A stretch of DNA of 14,471 bases from contig DOEU01000066.1 in assembly GCA_003532555.1 (NCBI GenBank), positions 1 through 14,471 on the forward strand. The letters are read 5' to 3'. Positions 1 through 7,456 of this stretch are shown here, piece after piece. Position 1 is the stretch's first letter, and each line of letters starts with the position of its first letter. The translations under genes were made by a program, and so were the position numbers. The notes beneath the pieces are model-generated. The model made no database searches. It worked only from the letters and a program-made list of their open reading frames with translations, and was not told the origin of the DNA. This DNA comes from Verrucomicrobiota bacterium (GTDB lineage: Bacteria > Verrucomicrobiota > Kiritimatiellia > Kiritimatiellales > Pontiellaceae).

Positions 1-431
1 TCGGGGAATCGTGTATTGACATTCGGTCGTTCTCCATAAGCATCACGAAATTGATCTACGATTGCATCTTTGAGAACTTGAGCGGCATAGTTAGAGTTCC
101 GTAATTGACTGTCGGCGGTATTGGCTGTGATGGCGAAGGTTTTGGTGAGCGTTAGAAAATCGGTCCAGTCGATTTGCTGTACGGTCTTATAAAGGTAGTT
201 TGTTGAATGACAGTTGAAATGAATCAGTGGTGCCAAAATTCGAGTTGAGATTCGGGTCATGTAGACAAGACGGTAGAGTATTTCTGAATCTGCTTTAAAG
301 TAGTATCCAAGGTGCCCTTTTTTAAGGGAGTGAGCGCCCAGTTCTTCAAGTTCTGAGGCCGCAGCTTCTTCTGCACCTCCGGCATGTTGTGCAAAAAATT
401 GGTGATGTTCTTGGTAGAGATAAGTGCTCAT
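1..431 (-). CDS. THUMP-domain class I SAM-dependent RNA methyltransferase, N-terminal part (cut by window start)
   Basis: The first 143 codons of a gene that continues past base 1. I translated it by hand. It begins MSTYLYQEHHQFFAQHAGG and continues with a short acidic stretch EEAAASELEELGA, then residues such as YRLVYMTRISTRIL, IDWTDF and VLKDAIVDQFRDAYGERPNV. This pattern matches the N-terminal ferredoxin-like plus THUMP region of the RlmL/YcbY/YpsC family, which methylates guanine N2 in 23S rRNA; the catalytic Rossmann domain would lie outside the window. The start is ATG at 431-429, which overlaps the panD stop as ATGA, so translation is probably coupled to panD. No good Shine-Dalgarno sequence precedes it. 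A 5-bp stem with 3-base loop (433-445) sits immediately upstream. The family assignment is fairly secure; the exact methylation target cannot be told from this fragment. Confidence 0.8.
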   Translation of the reverse strand, partial: MSTYLYQEHHQFFAQHAGGAEEAAASELEELGAHSLKKGHLGYYFKADSEILYRLVYMTRISTRILAPLIHFNCHSTNYLYKTVQQIDWTDFLTLTKTFAITANTADSQLRNSNYAAQVLKDAIVDQFRDAYGERPNVNTRFP

Positions 432-784
432 ACCAGTTTCACTGGCCGATTTTGATCGTCGAGAAAAAGAACGCAAGGTTGAAAGGAGATTGCTTCTTGT
501 TCCTCGAGCATGGCATAGGCAATAATGATTATGCGATCACCGATAGCTGCTAGCCGAGCTGCTGGCCCGTTGAGCTCAATCGTACCGCTATTTCGTTCGC
601 CGGAAATGGTGTAACTCACAAATCTTTCGCCGTTGTTTAGGTTAACGATTTGAACTTGCTCGCCGGGGAGAATGTTGGCTTGCTCTAAGAGTTCTTGGTC
701 GATGGTTACACTACCTTCATAGTAGAGCTGTAACCCCGTAATTGTAGCGGTGTGTATTTTCGATTTTTTCATGATTAGTTGCAT
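428..784 (-). CDS. panD: Aspartate 1-decarboxylase (pyruvoyl-dependent)
   Basis: Makes beta-alanine from L-aspartate for pantothenate and coenzyme A synthesis, in the cytoplasm. The 118-residue protein has the family's usual small size. The self-cleavage site is present: Y22-E23-G24-S25, where Ser25 becomes the pyruvoyl group. R54 and Y58 (ERFVSY) and the NGPAARLA segment are also at the positions known from the E. coli enzyme. The start ATG at 784 is supported by the exact Gly24-Ser25 numbering and by an AGGGAG ribosome binding site at 795-790, five bases upstream. An internal Met5 would shift this numbering. The stop overlaps the start of the RNA methyltransferase gene (ATGA). No panB or panC is nearby, so the pantothenate genes are not clustered here. 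E. coli-type PanD needs a maturation factor (PanZ); the sequence does not say whether this one does. Confidence 0.97.
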   Translation of the reverse strand: MQLIMKKSKIHTATITGLQLYYEGSVTIDQELLEQANILPGEQVQIVNLNNGERFVSYTISGERNSGTIELNGPAARLAAIGDRIIIIAYAMLEEQEAISFQPCVLFLDDQNRPVKLV

Positions 785-805
785 ATCTTCTCCCTAGGGT
801 GAAAG

Positions 806-834
806 ATATTGAGTTGATTGACCGAAATCGTCAA
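806..834 (-). promoter_or_regulatory. Candidate sigma70-type promoter for panD
   Basis: On the minus strand, TTGACG (834-829, 5 of 6 matches to the -35 consensus) is followed after 17 bases by CAATAT (811-806, 3 of 6 matches to the -10). Transcription would begin near base 799, leaving a leader of about 15 bases that contains the AGGGAG ribosome binding site. The -10 element is poor, so this is only a candidate. Confidence 0.35.
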
Positions 835-836
835 TC
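816..836. repeat. Perfect 7-bp inverted repeat (possible operator) over the panD promoter
   Basis: GATTGAC (816-822), a 7-base spacer CGAAATC, then GTCAATC (830-836). The arms are exact reverse complements, and the right arm covers the candidate -35 box of panD. The arrangement resembles a binding site for a dimeric repressor, but no regulator gene is nearby and the function is inferred only from position and symmetry. Confidence 0.4.
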
Positions 837-894
837 TCTTGTTGAATATGTTCTTCAATGTTCAAATAAACTGCGAACACGAATATGATCCACA

Positions 895-966
895 TATAAT
901 GGGGTATTTAAATATTAAAGGTTATAGCCATTTAAAGATCGTCATTAGGGGTATCAGAGATATAAT
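895..966 (+). promoter_or_regulatory. AT-rich leader region of the SNF2 gene with two TATAAT boxes
   Basis: The 196-base divergent gap between panD and the helicase gene contains two exact TATAAT hexamers on the plus strand, at 895-900 and 961-966. Neither has a good TTGACA-like box 16 to 18 bases upstream (TGCGAA and ATCGTC lie at the 17-base spacing). Initiation from the second would leave a leader of only about 8 bases before the ATG at 981. Either could drive the helicase gene; I cannot choose. Confidence 0.3.
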
Positions 967-980
967 GAACCTTTTTTAAG

Positions 981-3900
981 ATGTCAGTGGCTGGTGTGAG
1001 TGCGTTAAACAAACTAAGTGAGAAAAAGCTAAAAGATTGGGCGGGCTGGAAAGCATTTCGCGATGGTCAGTCTCTATTTGAGCGGGGCGTTGTTGAAAAG
1101 ATCCAAGTGGATGATCCATTTATCACAGGTCAGTTGAATCTGGGACCGCGAGGCATGCGAAGCCGATTTGAAGTTTTATCTAATGGATTGGTAGAAAATC
1201 ATTGTCCATGTCGAGATAATCAAGAACGTGGATTAATCTGTTCGCACTTGGTTGCGATGGGGCTGAAATGGCTGGAGGAACAGCAGGTTGAGGCGGCGGT
1301 GTCCTCTGGAGATTCTTCTCGTCTCGAGCAAATTGAGCGAAGTGCTAAAGGTGTTCGTATTCGACGTGCGAGAAAATCCACACCCGGTGCCATGTCGGCA
1401 TCGTTACGGTTGGTTTTAGATAAAGAGTGGAAAACAGAGCTTGATCAATTTGCGTTGCGGTTTGAGGTTATGCTTGATGAGGAAGGCACTTTGCATCAGA
1501 TCACCTCTATTCAACCAGATCAGGCGGTTTATCTGAAGCGTTCTGACGATCAGTTATTAAAAGTAATTGAGGGTTTTAGTGGGGGAGCGATAAAGGCAGA
1601 TGTGCGCGTTTCGATGGCGCAGTGGGTAGAAATCTTAAATCGGTGTTCGAAAGAGAGCCTGCAGATAAAACTGGGCAAAGAGAAATTGAAGGTGAGTAAG
1701 CGTGAAGTTGAACCTGAGATGATGATGGATTTGGATCGTGAAACGGGTGAGTTGTTACTGGAAATTACATGGTTGGATGAGACGTTGGTAGAGCCCCGAT
1801 TTGTGTTGGGCGATAAAGAGGCTTGGGTGGTAAGTGAGCGTGAATTTCGTCCGCTTTCGCATCGAATGCCAGATTCATTGCGTGCAATTTATAAAGATCC
1901 GTTACGGATTCCACGTGAGCAGGTTCCCTCATTTTTGATGAGTGAGCTGGTACAGCTGGAAAAAGAGATTCGGGTGAAAAAGCGGATTACGGCGGACTTA
2001 TTTTATATGAAGCCGGCAAAGCCGAGTTTTCGACTGCATGTGAAAGGGAGCCCAGCTTCGTTGGCTGCACGTTTGTTTGCGAGTTATGAAGTAGGGGACG
2101 AGCTAATAGCGGGTCGAGCGGATCGCCGAGGTAACTTTGCAATACCGGATGAGCGTGATTTATTGAAATATCGAATTCGGAATATGGCGGCTGAAAAGCA
2201 GGCAGTGGAGTTATTGGCTCAAGTCGGTTTTGTGGGTCGAGCAGGAGATACGTTACGCAATATCGAAGGTGTCGAAGAGGTGCTGAATTTTCTGGGTTCT
2301 GGTGTGCCTCAAATCCAGCGATTAGGTTGGCAGGTGGTACTGGAAGGACGGGTGCGACCGTTTATGGAGAAAACTGAGACGGTTCGGCCTACCATTCAGA
2401 TTCAAGAGAGTAAGGATGCGAGTTATTTCGATTTAAATTATTCGTATGAAACAGAAGCAGCCTCAATTACAGAAGATGATATTCGAGCAGCATTGAAAGC
2501 AGGAAACTCCTTTGTCGAAAAAGCAGGAAAAACTGTGCTATTGGATGGCGATGCGATTATGCAGGCGATCGAGGTTTTTGAAGATTGTGCATTGAAGAAA
2601 CGTTCCAAAGGGCATCGAGTTGAGGCGATTCATGGCAGCTATGTGTATGCTACGCTTGAGGCGCTCGAGGGTGTTGATCTGGAAGCCAATGAGGCTTGGC
2701 TGGATCGAGCCAAGCGCTTGCATACGCAAGAGACGGTAGAAGAGGTTGTGCCGAGTGCGGCATTGAATGGAACACTGCGCAGCTATCAACAAGAGGGTTT
2801 AAATTGGCTACGTTTTCTGGAGCAGCGAGGTTTTTGCGGTATATTGGCTGACGAAATGGGTCTAGGTAAAACCCTACAAACGTTGGCATGGTTGCAGTTG
2901 AAACGATGCGATAAAGATCATGTGGGCTTGCCTGCATTGATTATTTGTCCGACTTCATTGGTGGAAAACTGGCATGAAGAGGCGGTACGATTCACACCGG
3001 ATCAAAAAGTGTTGGTTTTGCATGGAGGCGATCGGCATCGGTTGTGGAAGAAGGTGGATTCAGCCAATATTGTGATAACATCGTATGCTTTGATGCGACG
3101 TGATATTGAGAAGCATTTGAAACGGACCTATTCAGTCGCTATTCTAGATGAGGCGCAACAGATTAAGAACCGTTCTACCCAAAATGCATTAGCAGCAAAA
3201 CGTTTGTTGGCGCATCACCGCTTGGTCTTAAGTGGTACACCGATTGAAAACAGTGTGACGGATTTATGGTCGATTATGGATTTCTTGATGCCTGGATATT
3301 TGGGCGACCATAAGAGTTTCCATGAGCAGTATGAATTACCGATTGTGCACGGTGGTGAAGAAGGTAAAGATGCACAAGCGAAATTACGGCGCAAATTACA
3401 TCCTTTCTTATTGCGACGCTTGAAAAAACATGTGGCTAAAGATTTGCCGCCGAAGATTGAACGGATTGCGCCGTGTAAATTAACAGGTGATCAATTGGTC
3501 GTTTATAAACAAGTTCTTGCCGATGCGCGTGGTCGTATTGAGGAGATGGTTGAGACGCGTGGCTTTAATCAGAGTCGGATGGAAATTCTTAAGACCTTAT
3601 TGCGGTTGCGTCAGACATGTAATCACATTGATTTGCTTAAAATGGAGAACGTGAAGGCCAACCAGCCATCAGGTAAAATGGATTTATTCTTTTCACTCTT
3701 ACAGGAAGCGATTGATAGCCGTCATCGAATTTTGGTTTTCAGTCAGTTTACGGGCATGTTAGCCATCTTGAAGAATGAGATGGAGAAGAAGAAGTTGAAG
3801 TATTGTTATCTCGATGGGGGAACCAAAGATCGTCAAGATGTGGTTCGTTTGTTTAACCGAGATCATTCAATTCCGGTTTTTTTGATGAGTCTGAAAGCTG

Positions 3901-4178
3901 GTGGGACAGGGTTAAATCTAACGGGGGCCGATATGGTGATCCATTTTGATCCATGGTGGAATCCGGCGGTGGAAAATCAGGCAACCGATCGTGCGCATCG
4001 GATTGGACAAAAGCGTACAGTTTATAGCGTAAAGCTCATTACGAAAGGCACCATCGAAGACAAGGTGGTTGCGATGCAGGAGAGCAAGCGAAGCGTTATT
4101 GATGCAACTTTGACGACGGATGAGCAGATTATGCAGAAGTTGACATGGGAAGATGTCCAGCAGCTCTTAGTGCTCTAA
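981..4178 (+). CDS. SNF2-family ATPase/helicase with SWIM zinc finger
   Basis: A 1065-residue DNA-dependent ATPase of the bacterial SNF2 (HepA/RapA-related) class, expected to translocate on duplex DNA and remodel protein-DNA complexes; its cellular role is not known. From the N-terminus: a SWIM zinc finger with C75, C77, C87 and H89; a long middle region of the kind called the bacterial SNF2-associated domain; then the two RecA-like lobes. Visible motifs are Walker A (DEMGLGKT, K630), Walker B DEAQ (723-726), motif III LSGTPIENS, motif IV VFSQFTGM, motif V GGTGLNL (974-980) and motif VI QATDRAHRIGQ (R1004, R1007). All look intact. ATG 981 is taken as the start because an in-frame stop (966-968) lies just upstream; the ribosome binding site is weak. 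The gene stands alone, with panD divergent upstream and kdsA converging three bases downstream. No methyltransferase, nuclease or DISARM-type partner gene is beside it, so a defence role is not supported. Confidence 0.93.
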   Translation: MSVAGVSALNKLSEKKLKDWAGWKAFRDGQSLFERGVVEKIQVDDPFITGQLNLGPRGMRSRFEVLSNGLVENHCPCRDNQERGLICSHLVAMGLKWLEEQQVEAAVSSGDSSRLEQIERSAKGVRIRRARKSTPGAMSASLRLVLDKEWKTELDQFALRFEVMLDEEGTLHQITSIQPDQAVYLKRSDDQLLKVIEGFSGGAIKADVRVSMAQWVEILNRCSKESLQIKLGKEKLKVSKREVEPEMMMDLDRETGELLLEITWLDETLVEPRFVLGDKEAWVVSEREFRPLSHRMPDSLRAIYKDPLRIPREQVPSFLMSELVQLEKEIRVKKRITADLFYMKPAKPSFRLHVKGSPASLAARLFASYEVGDELIAGRADRRGNFAIPDERDLLKYRIRNMAAEKQAVELLAQVGFVGRAGDTLRNIEGVEEVLNFLGSGVPQIQRLGWQVVLEGRVRPFMEKTETVRPTIQIQESKDASYFDLNYSYETEAASITEDDIRAALKAGNSFVEKAGKTVLLDGDAIMQAIEVFEDCALKKRSKGHRVEAIHGSYVYATLEALEGVDLEANEAWLDRAKRLHTQETVEEVVPSAALNGTLRSYQQEGLNWLRFLEQRGFCGILADEMGLGKTLQTLAWLQLKRCDKDHVGLPALIICPTSLVENWHEEAVRFTPDQKVLVLHGGDRHRLWKKVDSANIVITSYALMRRDIEKHLKRTYSVAILDEAQQIKNRSTQNALAAKRLLAHHRLVLSGTPIENSVTDLWSIMDFLMPGYLGDHKSFHEQYELPIVHGGEEGKDAQAKLRRKLHPFLLRRLKKHVAKDLPPKIERIAPCKLTGDQLVVYKQVLADARGRIEEMVETRGFNQSRMEILKTLLRLRQTCNHIDLLKMENVKANQPSGKMDLFFSLLQEAIDSRHRILVFSQFTGMLAILKNEMEKKKLKYCYLDGGTKDRQDVVRLFNRDHSIPVFLMSLKAGGTGLNLTGADMVIHFDPWWNPAVENQATDRAHRIGQKRTVYSVKLITKGTIEDKVVAMQESKRSVIDATLTTDEQIMQKLTWEDVQQLLVL

Positions 4179-4181
4179 CGA

Positions 4182-4997
4182 CTATTTAACCGCGTCAATT
4201 GCCGTTAATTTTTTCCATAGCGCAGGCATCTGTGAAAGCGGCACCATGTTGGGTCCGTCTGAAAGTGCTTCTTCGGGATGGTGGTGCGTTTCAATGAATA
4301 GTCCGTTGACGCCAACAGCGGTCGCTGCTTTAGCTAGAGATGGGGCAAATCGGCCGTCTCCTCCAGATGAATCACCTTGACCACCTGGTGATTGAACGGA
4401 ATGGGTTGCGTCGAAAATAACGGGATAACCCAATTCACGCATAATAACCAAACTGCGCATATCTGCCACAAGTGTGTTATATCCAAAAGATGAGCCACGC
4501 TCTGTTAGTAAGATCTTCGTGTTTCCAGTGGATTCAATTTTTTTGATTACTTGAGCCATATCCCAGGGTGCAGCAAATTGAGCCTTTTTGATATTCACGG
4601 CACATCCACTTTCTCCAGCTGCGACTACAAAATCAGTTTGACGAACAAGAAAAGCAGGAATTTGAATGATGTCAACGACTTGGGAGGCTATGTGAATCTC
4701 TTCTATAGTATGGATATCGGTTAGAATGGGAATGTTATATTTTTCGCGAACTTCGGCCAATATTTCGAGTCCTTTAGAAATACCGGGTCCACGAAAAGCA
4801 TGGATAGATGTACGGTTTGCTTTATCGTAAGAGGCTTTAAATACCAGCGGGATGTCTAGGCGCTTGGCCATGCGAACCAGTCGTGCTGCAATATCTATGA
4901 CACTTTTTCGACTTTCAATTACGCAGGGTCCGGCAATTAAAGCGAGCGGATGACTGTTGCCAAATCCAACTCCGTTAACGGTAAAGTTTTTGCTCAT
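4182..4997 (-). CDS. kdsA: 2-dehydro-3-deoxyphosphooctonate aldolase (KDO-8-phosphate synthase)
   Basis: Condenses phosphoenolpyruvate with arabinose 5-phosphate to give KDO-8-phosphate, the first committed step towards the KDO of lipopolysaccharide inner core; cytoplasmic. The 271-residue TIM-barrel protein is full length. Recognisable motifs are IAGPCVIES, FKASYDKANRTS, IIQIPAFLVRQTD, NIKKAQFAAPWDM, TERGSSFGYN and FDATHSVQSPGG. C25, H199, E236 and D247 correspond to the four metal ligands of Aquifex-type KdsA, so this is predicted to be the metal-dependent class; the E. coli type has Asn in place of the Cys. The ATG at 4997 overlaps the kdsB stop as ATGA, making this the last gene of a three-gene operon. 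Its stop is three bases from the stop of the convergent helicase gene, leaving no room for a private terminator. Confidence 0.97.
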   Translation of the reverse strand: MSKNFTVNGVGFGNSHPLALIAGPCVIESRKSVIDIAARLVRMAKRLDIPLVFKASYDKANRTSIHAFRGPGISKGLEILAEVREKYNIPILTDIHTIEEIHIASQVVDIIQIPAFLVRQTDFVVAAGESGCAVNIKKAQFAAPWDMAQVIKKIESTGNTKILLTERGSSFGYNTLVADMRSLVIMRELGYPVIFDATHSVQSPGGQGDSSGGDGRFAPSLAKAATAVGVNGLFIETHHHPEEALSDGPNMVPLSQMPALWKKLTAIDAVK

Positions 4998-5746
4998 GAT
5001 AGATTCCGTTCCTGAATAATTTTTTCTGCCTGTATAAGATCATCGGGTGTATCAACACTAATCCCGAAGTCATTGGTTTGAATCATGTGGATACGTCCGC
5101 CGATATGCAAGGCTCTGAGTTGTTCGAGTTTTTCGGCTTCTTCTAGTAGGCAAGGTGGTGTTTGAACGAGCTGTTGAAGAAAGTCGCGGCGATAACCATA
5201 GATGCCGATGTGTCTCCAATAAGTGTTTTCCGGGAATGTAGTTTGAGCTTCACGGAGGAATGGAATAGCGGCTCGAGAGAAATAAAGAGCGGCTCCGTTG
5301 TCATTAAAGAGTGCTTTTACAACAGAGGGATCGTTTATTTCACTTTCGTTTGTAATGGTAGTAATTGCGGTAGCCATTTGCCATTGAGGGTCTTCGAGTG
5401 AGTACGCAAGTTGGTCGATAAGAGCGGGGGCAATAAAGGGTTCATCACCTTGAATGTTTATGTAGGCATCGGCGTGAATAGAATCTACTGCTTCTGCAAT
5501 ACGATCGGTTCCGGTAGGATGATCCGAGCGAGTCATTACGATTTGAACGTCTGGCAGTTGGAGATTTTCGACAACTTCTGCGATTCGTGCGTCATCGGTT
5601 GCAACGATTAACGAATGGAGACGTTTGGCTTGTCGAGCTCTTTCAACGACGCGTTGAATCATTGGTTTTCCGGCAATCGGTGCAATGCATTTTCCGGGGA
5701 AGCGGGTGGAACCCCAGCGAGTGGGAATAATGCCAATAATTTTCAT
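4994..5746 (-). CDS. kdsB: 3-deoxy-manno-octulosonate cytidylyltransferase (CMP-KDO synthetase)
   Basis: Activates KDO with CTP to give CMP-KDO, the donor used by KDO transferases on lipid A. The 250-residue protein has the sugar nucleotidyltransferase fold: MKIIGIIPTRWGSTRFPGK at the N-terminus (triphosphate-binding region), MTRSDHPTGTDR, and the metal-binding QGDEP at 99-103. I start at ATG 5746, not at the upstream in-frame ATG (5782). Homologues begin exactly at this MKII-like strand, an AAGGAA ribosome binding site lies seven bases upstream, and this start overlaps the dCMP deaminase stop as ATGA. The longer start would add 12 residues (MSATHTRKRNSS) not expected in the family. Its stop overlaps the kdsA start. 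The free phosphatase (kdsC) and the isomerase (kdsD) of the pathway are not in the window. Confidence 0.96.
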   Translation of the reverse strand: MKIIGIIPTRWGSTRFPGKCIAPIAGKPMIQRVVERARQAKRLHSLIVATDDARIAEVVENLQLPDVQIVMTRSDHPTGTDRIAEAVDSIHADAYINIQGDEPFIAPALIDQLAYSLEDPQWQMATAITTITNESEINDPSVVKALFNDNGAALYFSRAAIPFLREAQTTFPENTYWRHIGIYGYRRDFLQQLVQTPPCLLEEAEKLEQLRALHIGGRIHMIQTNDFGISVDTPDDLIQAEKIIQERNLS

Positions 5747-6219
5747 ACTCGAGTTCCTTTTTCGTGTATGCGTGGCCGACACATAATATTCACGCTGTTG
5801 AGTAATTGAGCGGTTTGAGGAGTAAAGCTGTATTCGGTTTCATAAACGACTTCTCGAATTCCGGCATTTATTATCATTTTTGCACATAAAAGGCATGGAC
5901 TGAGAGTGCAATATAATGTTGCATCTTTGATGCTTATTCCGTGGTAAGCTGCTTGAATAATTGCATTTTCTTCTGCGTGGTTGCAAATACCATTTCCTAG
6001 ATTACTCCCTGAGGTTGAATTAGAACTTGCTCGAGGACAACCTCCTTCAAAGCAGTTTTTTACGCCTCGGGGTGTTCCATTATAACCGGTAGATATGATG
6101 CGTTGCTCTTTTACAATTACTGCTGCCACTTGCCGACGAGAGCAATTTGAGCGCGATGCGACAACTTCAGCGATGCGCATGAAGTATTCATCCCAATTTG
6201 GTCGTTGATCTATTTCCAT
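5743..6219 (-). CDS. dCMP deaminase family protein (ComEB-like)
   Basis: Probably deaminates dCMP to dUMP, feeding thymidylate synthesis; a zinc-dependent cytidine/deoxycytidylate deaminase. The 158-residue protein starts MEIDQRPNWDEYFMRIAEV and contains the family pattern VASRSNCSRRQVAAVIV, GYNGTPRG, the catalytic H81-A82-E83 and the zinc ligands C109 and C112 (SPCLLC), followed by INAGIREVVY. An in-frame ATG at 6267 would add 16 residues (MILSLAPRSG...) with no family resemblance. I therefore prefer 6219, although neither start has a clear ribosome binding site. Many relatives have CPRC before the catalytic motif; here it reads CPRA, possibly altering a second metal site (from memory of the family). 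It is the first gene of the operon with kdsB and kdsA, with an ATGA overlap to kdsB. The true substrate could be another nucleotide. Confidence 0.87.
   Translation of the reverse strand: MEIDQRPNWDEYFMRIAEVVASRSNCSRRQVAAVIVKEQRIISTGYNGTPRGVKNCFEGGCPRASSNSTSGSNLGNGICNHAEENAIIQAAYHGISIKDATLYCTLSPCLLCAKMIINAGIREVVYETEYSFTPQTAQLLNSVNIMCRPRIHEKGTRV
5754..5759 (-). promoter_or_regulatory. Ribosome binding site that fixes the kdsB start
   Basis: AAGGAA on the minus strand, seven bases before ATG 5746, inside the end of the deaminase gene. It supports the shorter kdsB start over the in-frame ATG at 5782. Confidence 0.6.
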
Positions 6220-6312
6220 CCAACAAAGGTATCGAAAGCCTGAACGGGGTGCAAGGGATAGAATCATTGCAAAGACATTGGAGATTGAAGAGTAATCACG
6301 TAGATTAGAAGA

Positions 6313-7344
6313 ATGAGTGAGGCTGAAAAGTTTGCAATATGGTTATCGGAAGCAGCCCAGCGTGTCGGAGCGCATTCGGCTTGTTGTATTCGCTTAGACC
6401 ATCCTGATCTGCCCGATGCCCTTGCTGAAAATAACGCGCGGGTCAAAGCCTGGTTTGCGGCTGGTAAGCAAGGCGAAATGGAATATCTGCAACGGATGTT
6501 ACCTCAAAAATCTGATCCGTGGTCGACGTTTCCGAATGCAAAAGCGGTGATCGTGTTAACTTTCACGAATGGTTGGGGCGATCCGGAAGCTGTACATCCT
6601 TTTCCTAAACCGGAGGCTAATTCCTTGATTGGGTATATCTCCTCTTACGCACGAGAAATAGACTACCATGCCCGCGGGCAGAAGATGCTGGCTGAGCTAC
6701 GTGTTTTGCTGGGTCACGAAGTAGAGGCCGAAGCTGCGGTCGATACAAAGCCAGTCTATGAGCGCATGTTTGCGACCTTCGGGGGGCTGGGCATCATCGG
6801 GGCGAATAATTTACTGCGTGTTCCCGATCGTACTAATGTGCGTGTTTTCATTGGATCGCTGTTTGTGAATGCGGATTTACCAAATGTGATTAATGATGTG
6901 AAAATGCCTTTTGGATGCGAAGATTGTATGGCGTGTATTACTAACTGTCCAACCGATGCGATTCGTCCGGGCGAGCCGATTGATGCTCCGCGCTGCATCT
7001 CATATCTTACAATAGAAAAGCGATCAGTGCTCAATCGATCGGAGGCAGAAATGATGGGTGATTGGATTTTTGGGTGCGATGAATGTTCCAATGTCTGCCC
7101 TCCGAAAGAGAAGGTTGATTCACGGATTCCAGTGGATTTAGCGTGGTTGCTGAAGCAGCCTGCCGGAGAGATTCGAAGAACCATCAAAGGCAATGCAACG
7201 GCCTATGCAGGGGTAACCCAGTTGCGCCGAAATGCAGTAGCGATGCTTAAGTTACGAGATGATCCGCTGGCAAAAGAATTATTGAAATGGACAGCTGAGC
7301 AGAGTGGAAGTGCTTTGATTCAGAAACAACTTCAGGCGTGGTAG
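6313..7344 (+). CDS. queG: Epoxyqueuosine reductase (cobalamin- and Fe-S-dependent)
   Basis: Catalyses the last step of queuosine formation, reducing epoxyqueuosine in tRNA anticodons. It is a 343-residue cytoplasmic protein. The catalytic Asp is D144, in AVDTKPVYERMFA, followed by GGLGIIGANNLL. Eight cysteines form the two [4Fe-4S] clusters: C202, C205, C208 and C212 (CEDCMACITNCP), C228, then C255, C258 and C262 (CDECSNVCP). A short helical C-terminal tail replaces the longer HEAT-like end of some homologues, so the length is at the short end of the family. ATG 6313 is the only reasonable start because an in-frame TAG lies at 6301-6303; the ribosome binding site is weak (AGAAGA abutting the start). 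It is divergent from the dCMP deaminase, with 93 bases between the starts and no convincing promoter. The enzyme uses cobalamin, so the host must make or import it; no cobalamin riboswitch was seen. Confidence 0.95.
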   Translation: MSEAEKFAIWLSEAAQRVGAHSACCIRLDHPDLPDALAENNARVKAWFAAGKQGEMEYLQRMLPQKSDPWSTFPNAKAVIVLTFTNGWGDPEAVHPFPKPEANSLIGYISSYAREIDYHARGQKMLAELRVLLGHEVEAEAAVDTKPVYERMFATFGGLGIIGANNLLRVPDRTNVRVFIGSLFVNADLPNVINDVKMPFGCEDCMACITNCPTDAIRPGEPIDAPRCISYLTIEKRSVLNRSEAEMMGDWIFGCDECSNVCPPKEKVDSRIPVDLAWLLKQPAGEIRRTIKGNATAYAGVTQLRRNAVAMLKLRDDPLAKELLKWTAEQSGSALIQKQLQAW

Positions 7345-7456
7345 TCAAGTTATCGTCGTTTTATTGTTTACGGATTTTCACGAATTAAAAGTTAAAAAGA
7401 ATAAAGCTGATTATTGGGAAGCAGGCAGTTAGGGTAAATGTTTTAAAGAGGACAAT

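Noticed and set aside
2538..2937. Minus-strand open frames inside the helicase gene
   Set aside because: They overlap conserved helicase codons, including the Walker A region, and look like shadows.
981..4178. SNF2 helicase as part of a DISARM-like or other defence system
   Set aside because: The neighbours are panD, an RNA methyltransferase of rRNA type, and kdsA. No DNA methyltransferase, nuclease or phospholipase D gene is present.
5747..5782. N-terminal extension of KdsB starting at ATG 5782
   Set aside because: It adds 12 residues atypical for the family. ATG 5746 has a good ribosome binding site and an ATGA overlap.
6220..6267. N-terminal extension of the dCMP deaminase from ATG 6267
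   Set aside because: The extra 16 residues do not resemble the family and have no ribosome binding site. The family-like sequence begins at 6219.
7345..7456. Terminator, riboswitch or promoter in the queG downstream gap
   Set aside because: AT-rich, but I found no stable hairpin with T-tract, no cobalamin-box-like sequence and no well-spaced promoter boxes.
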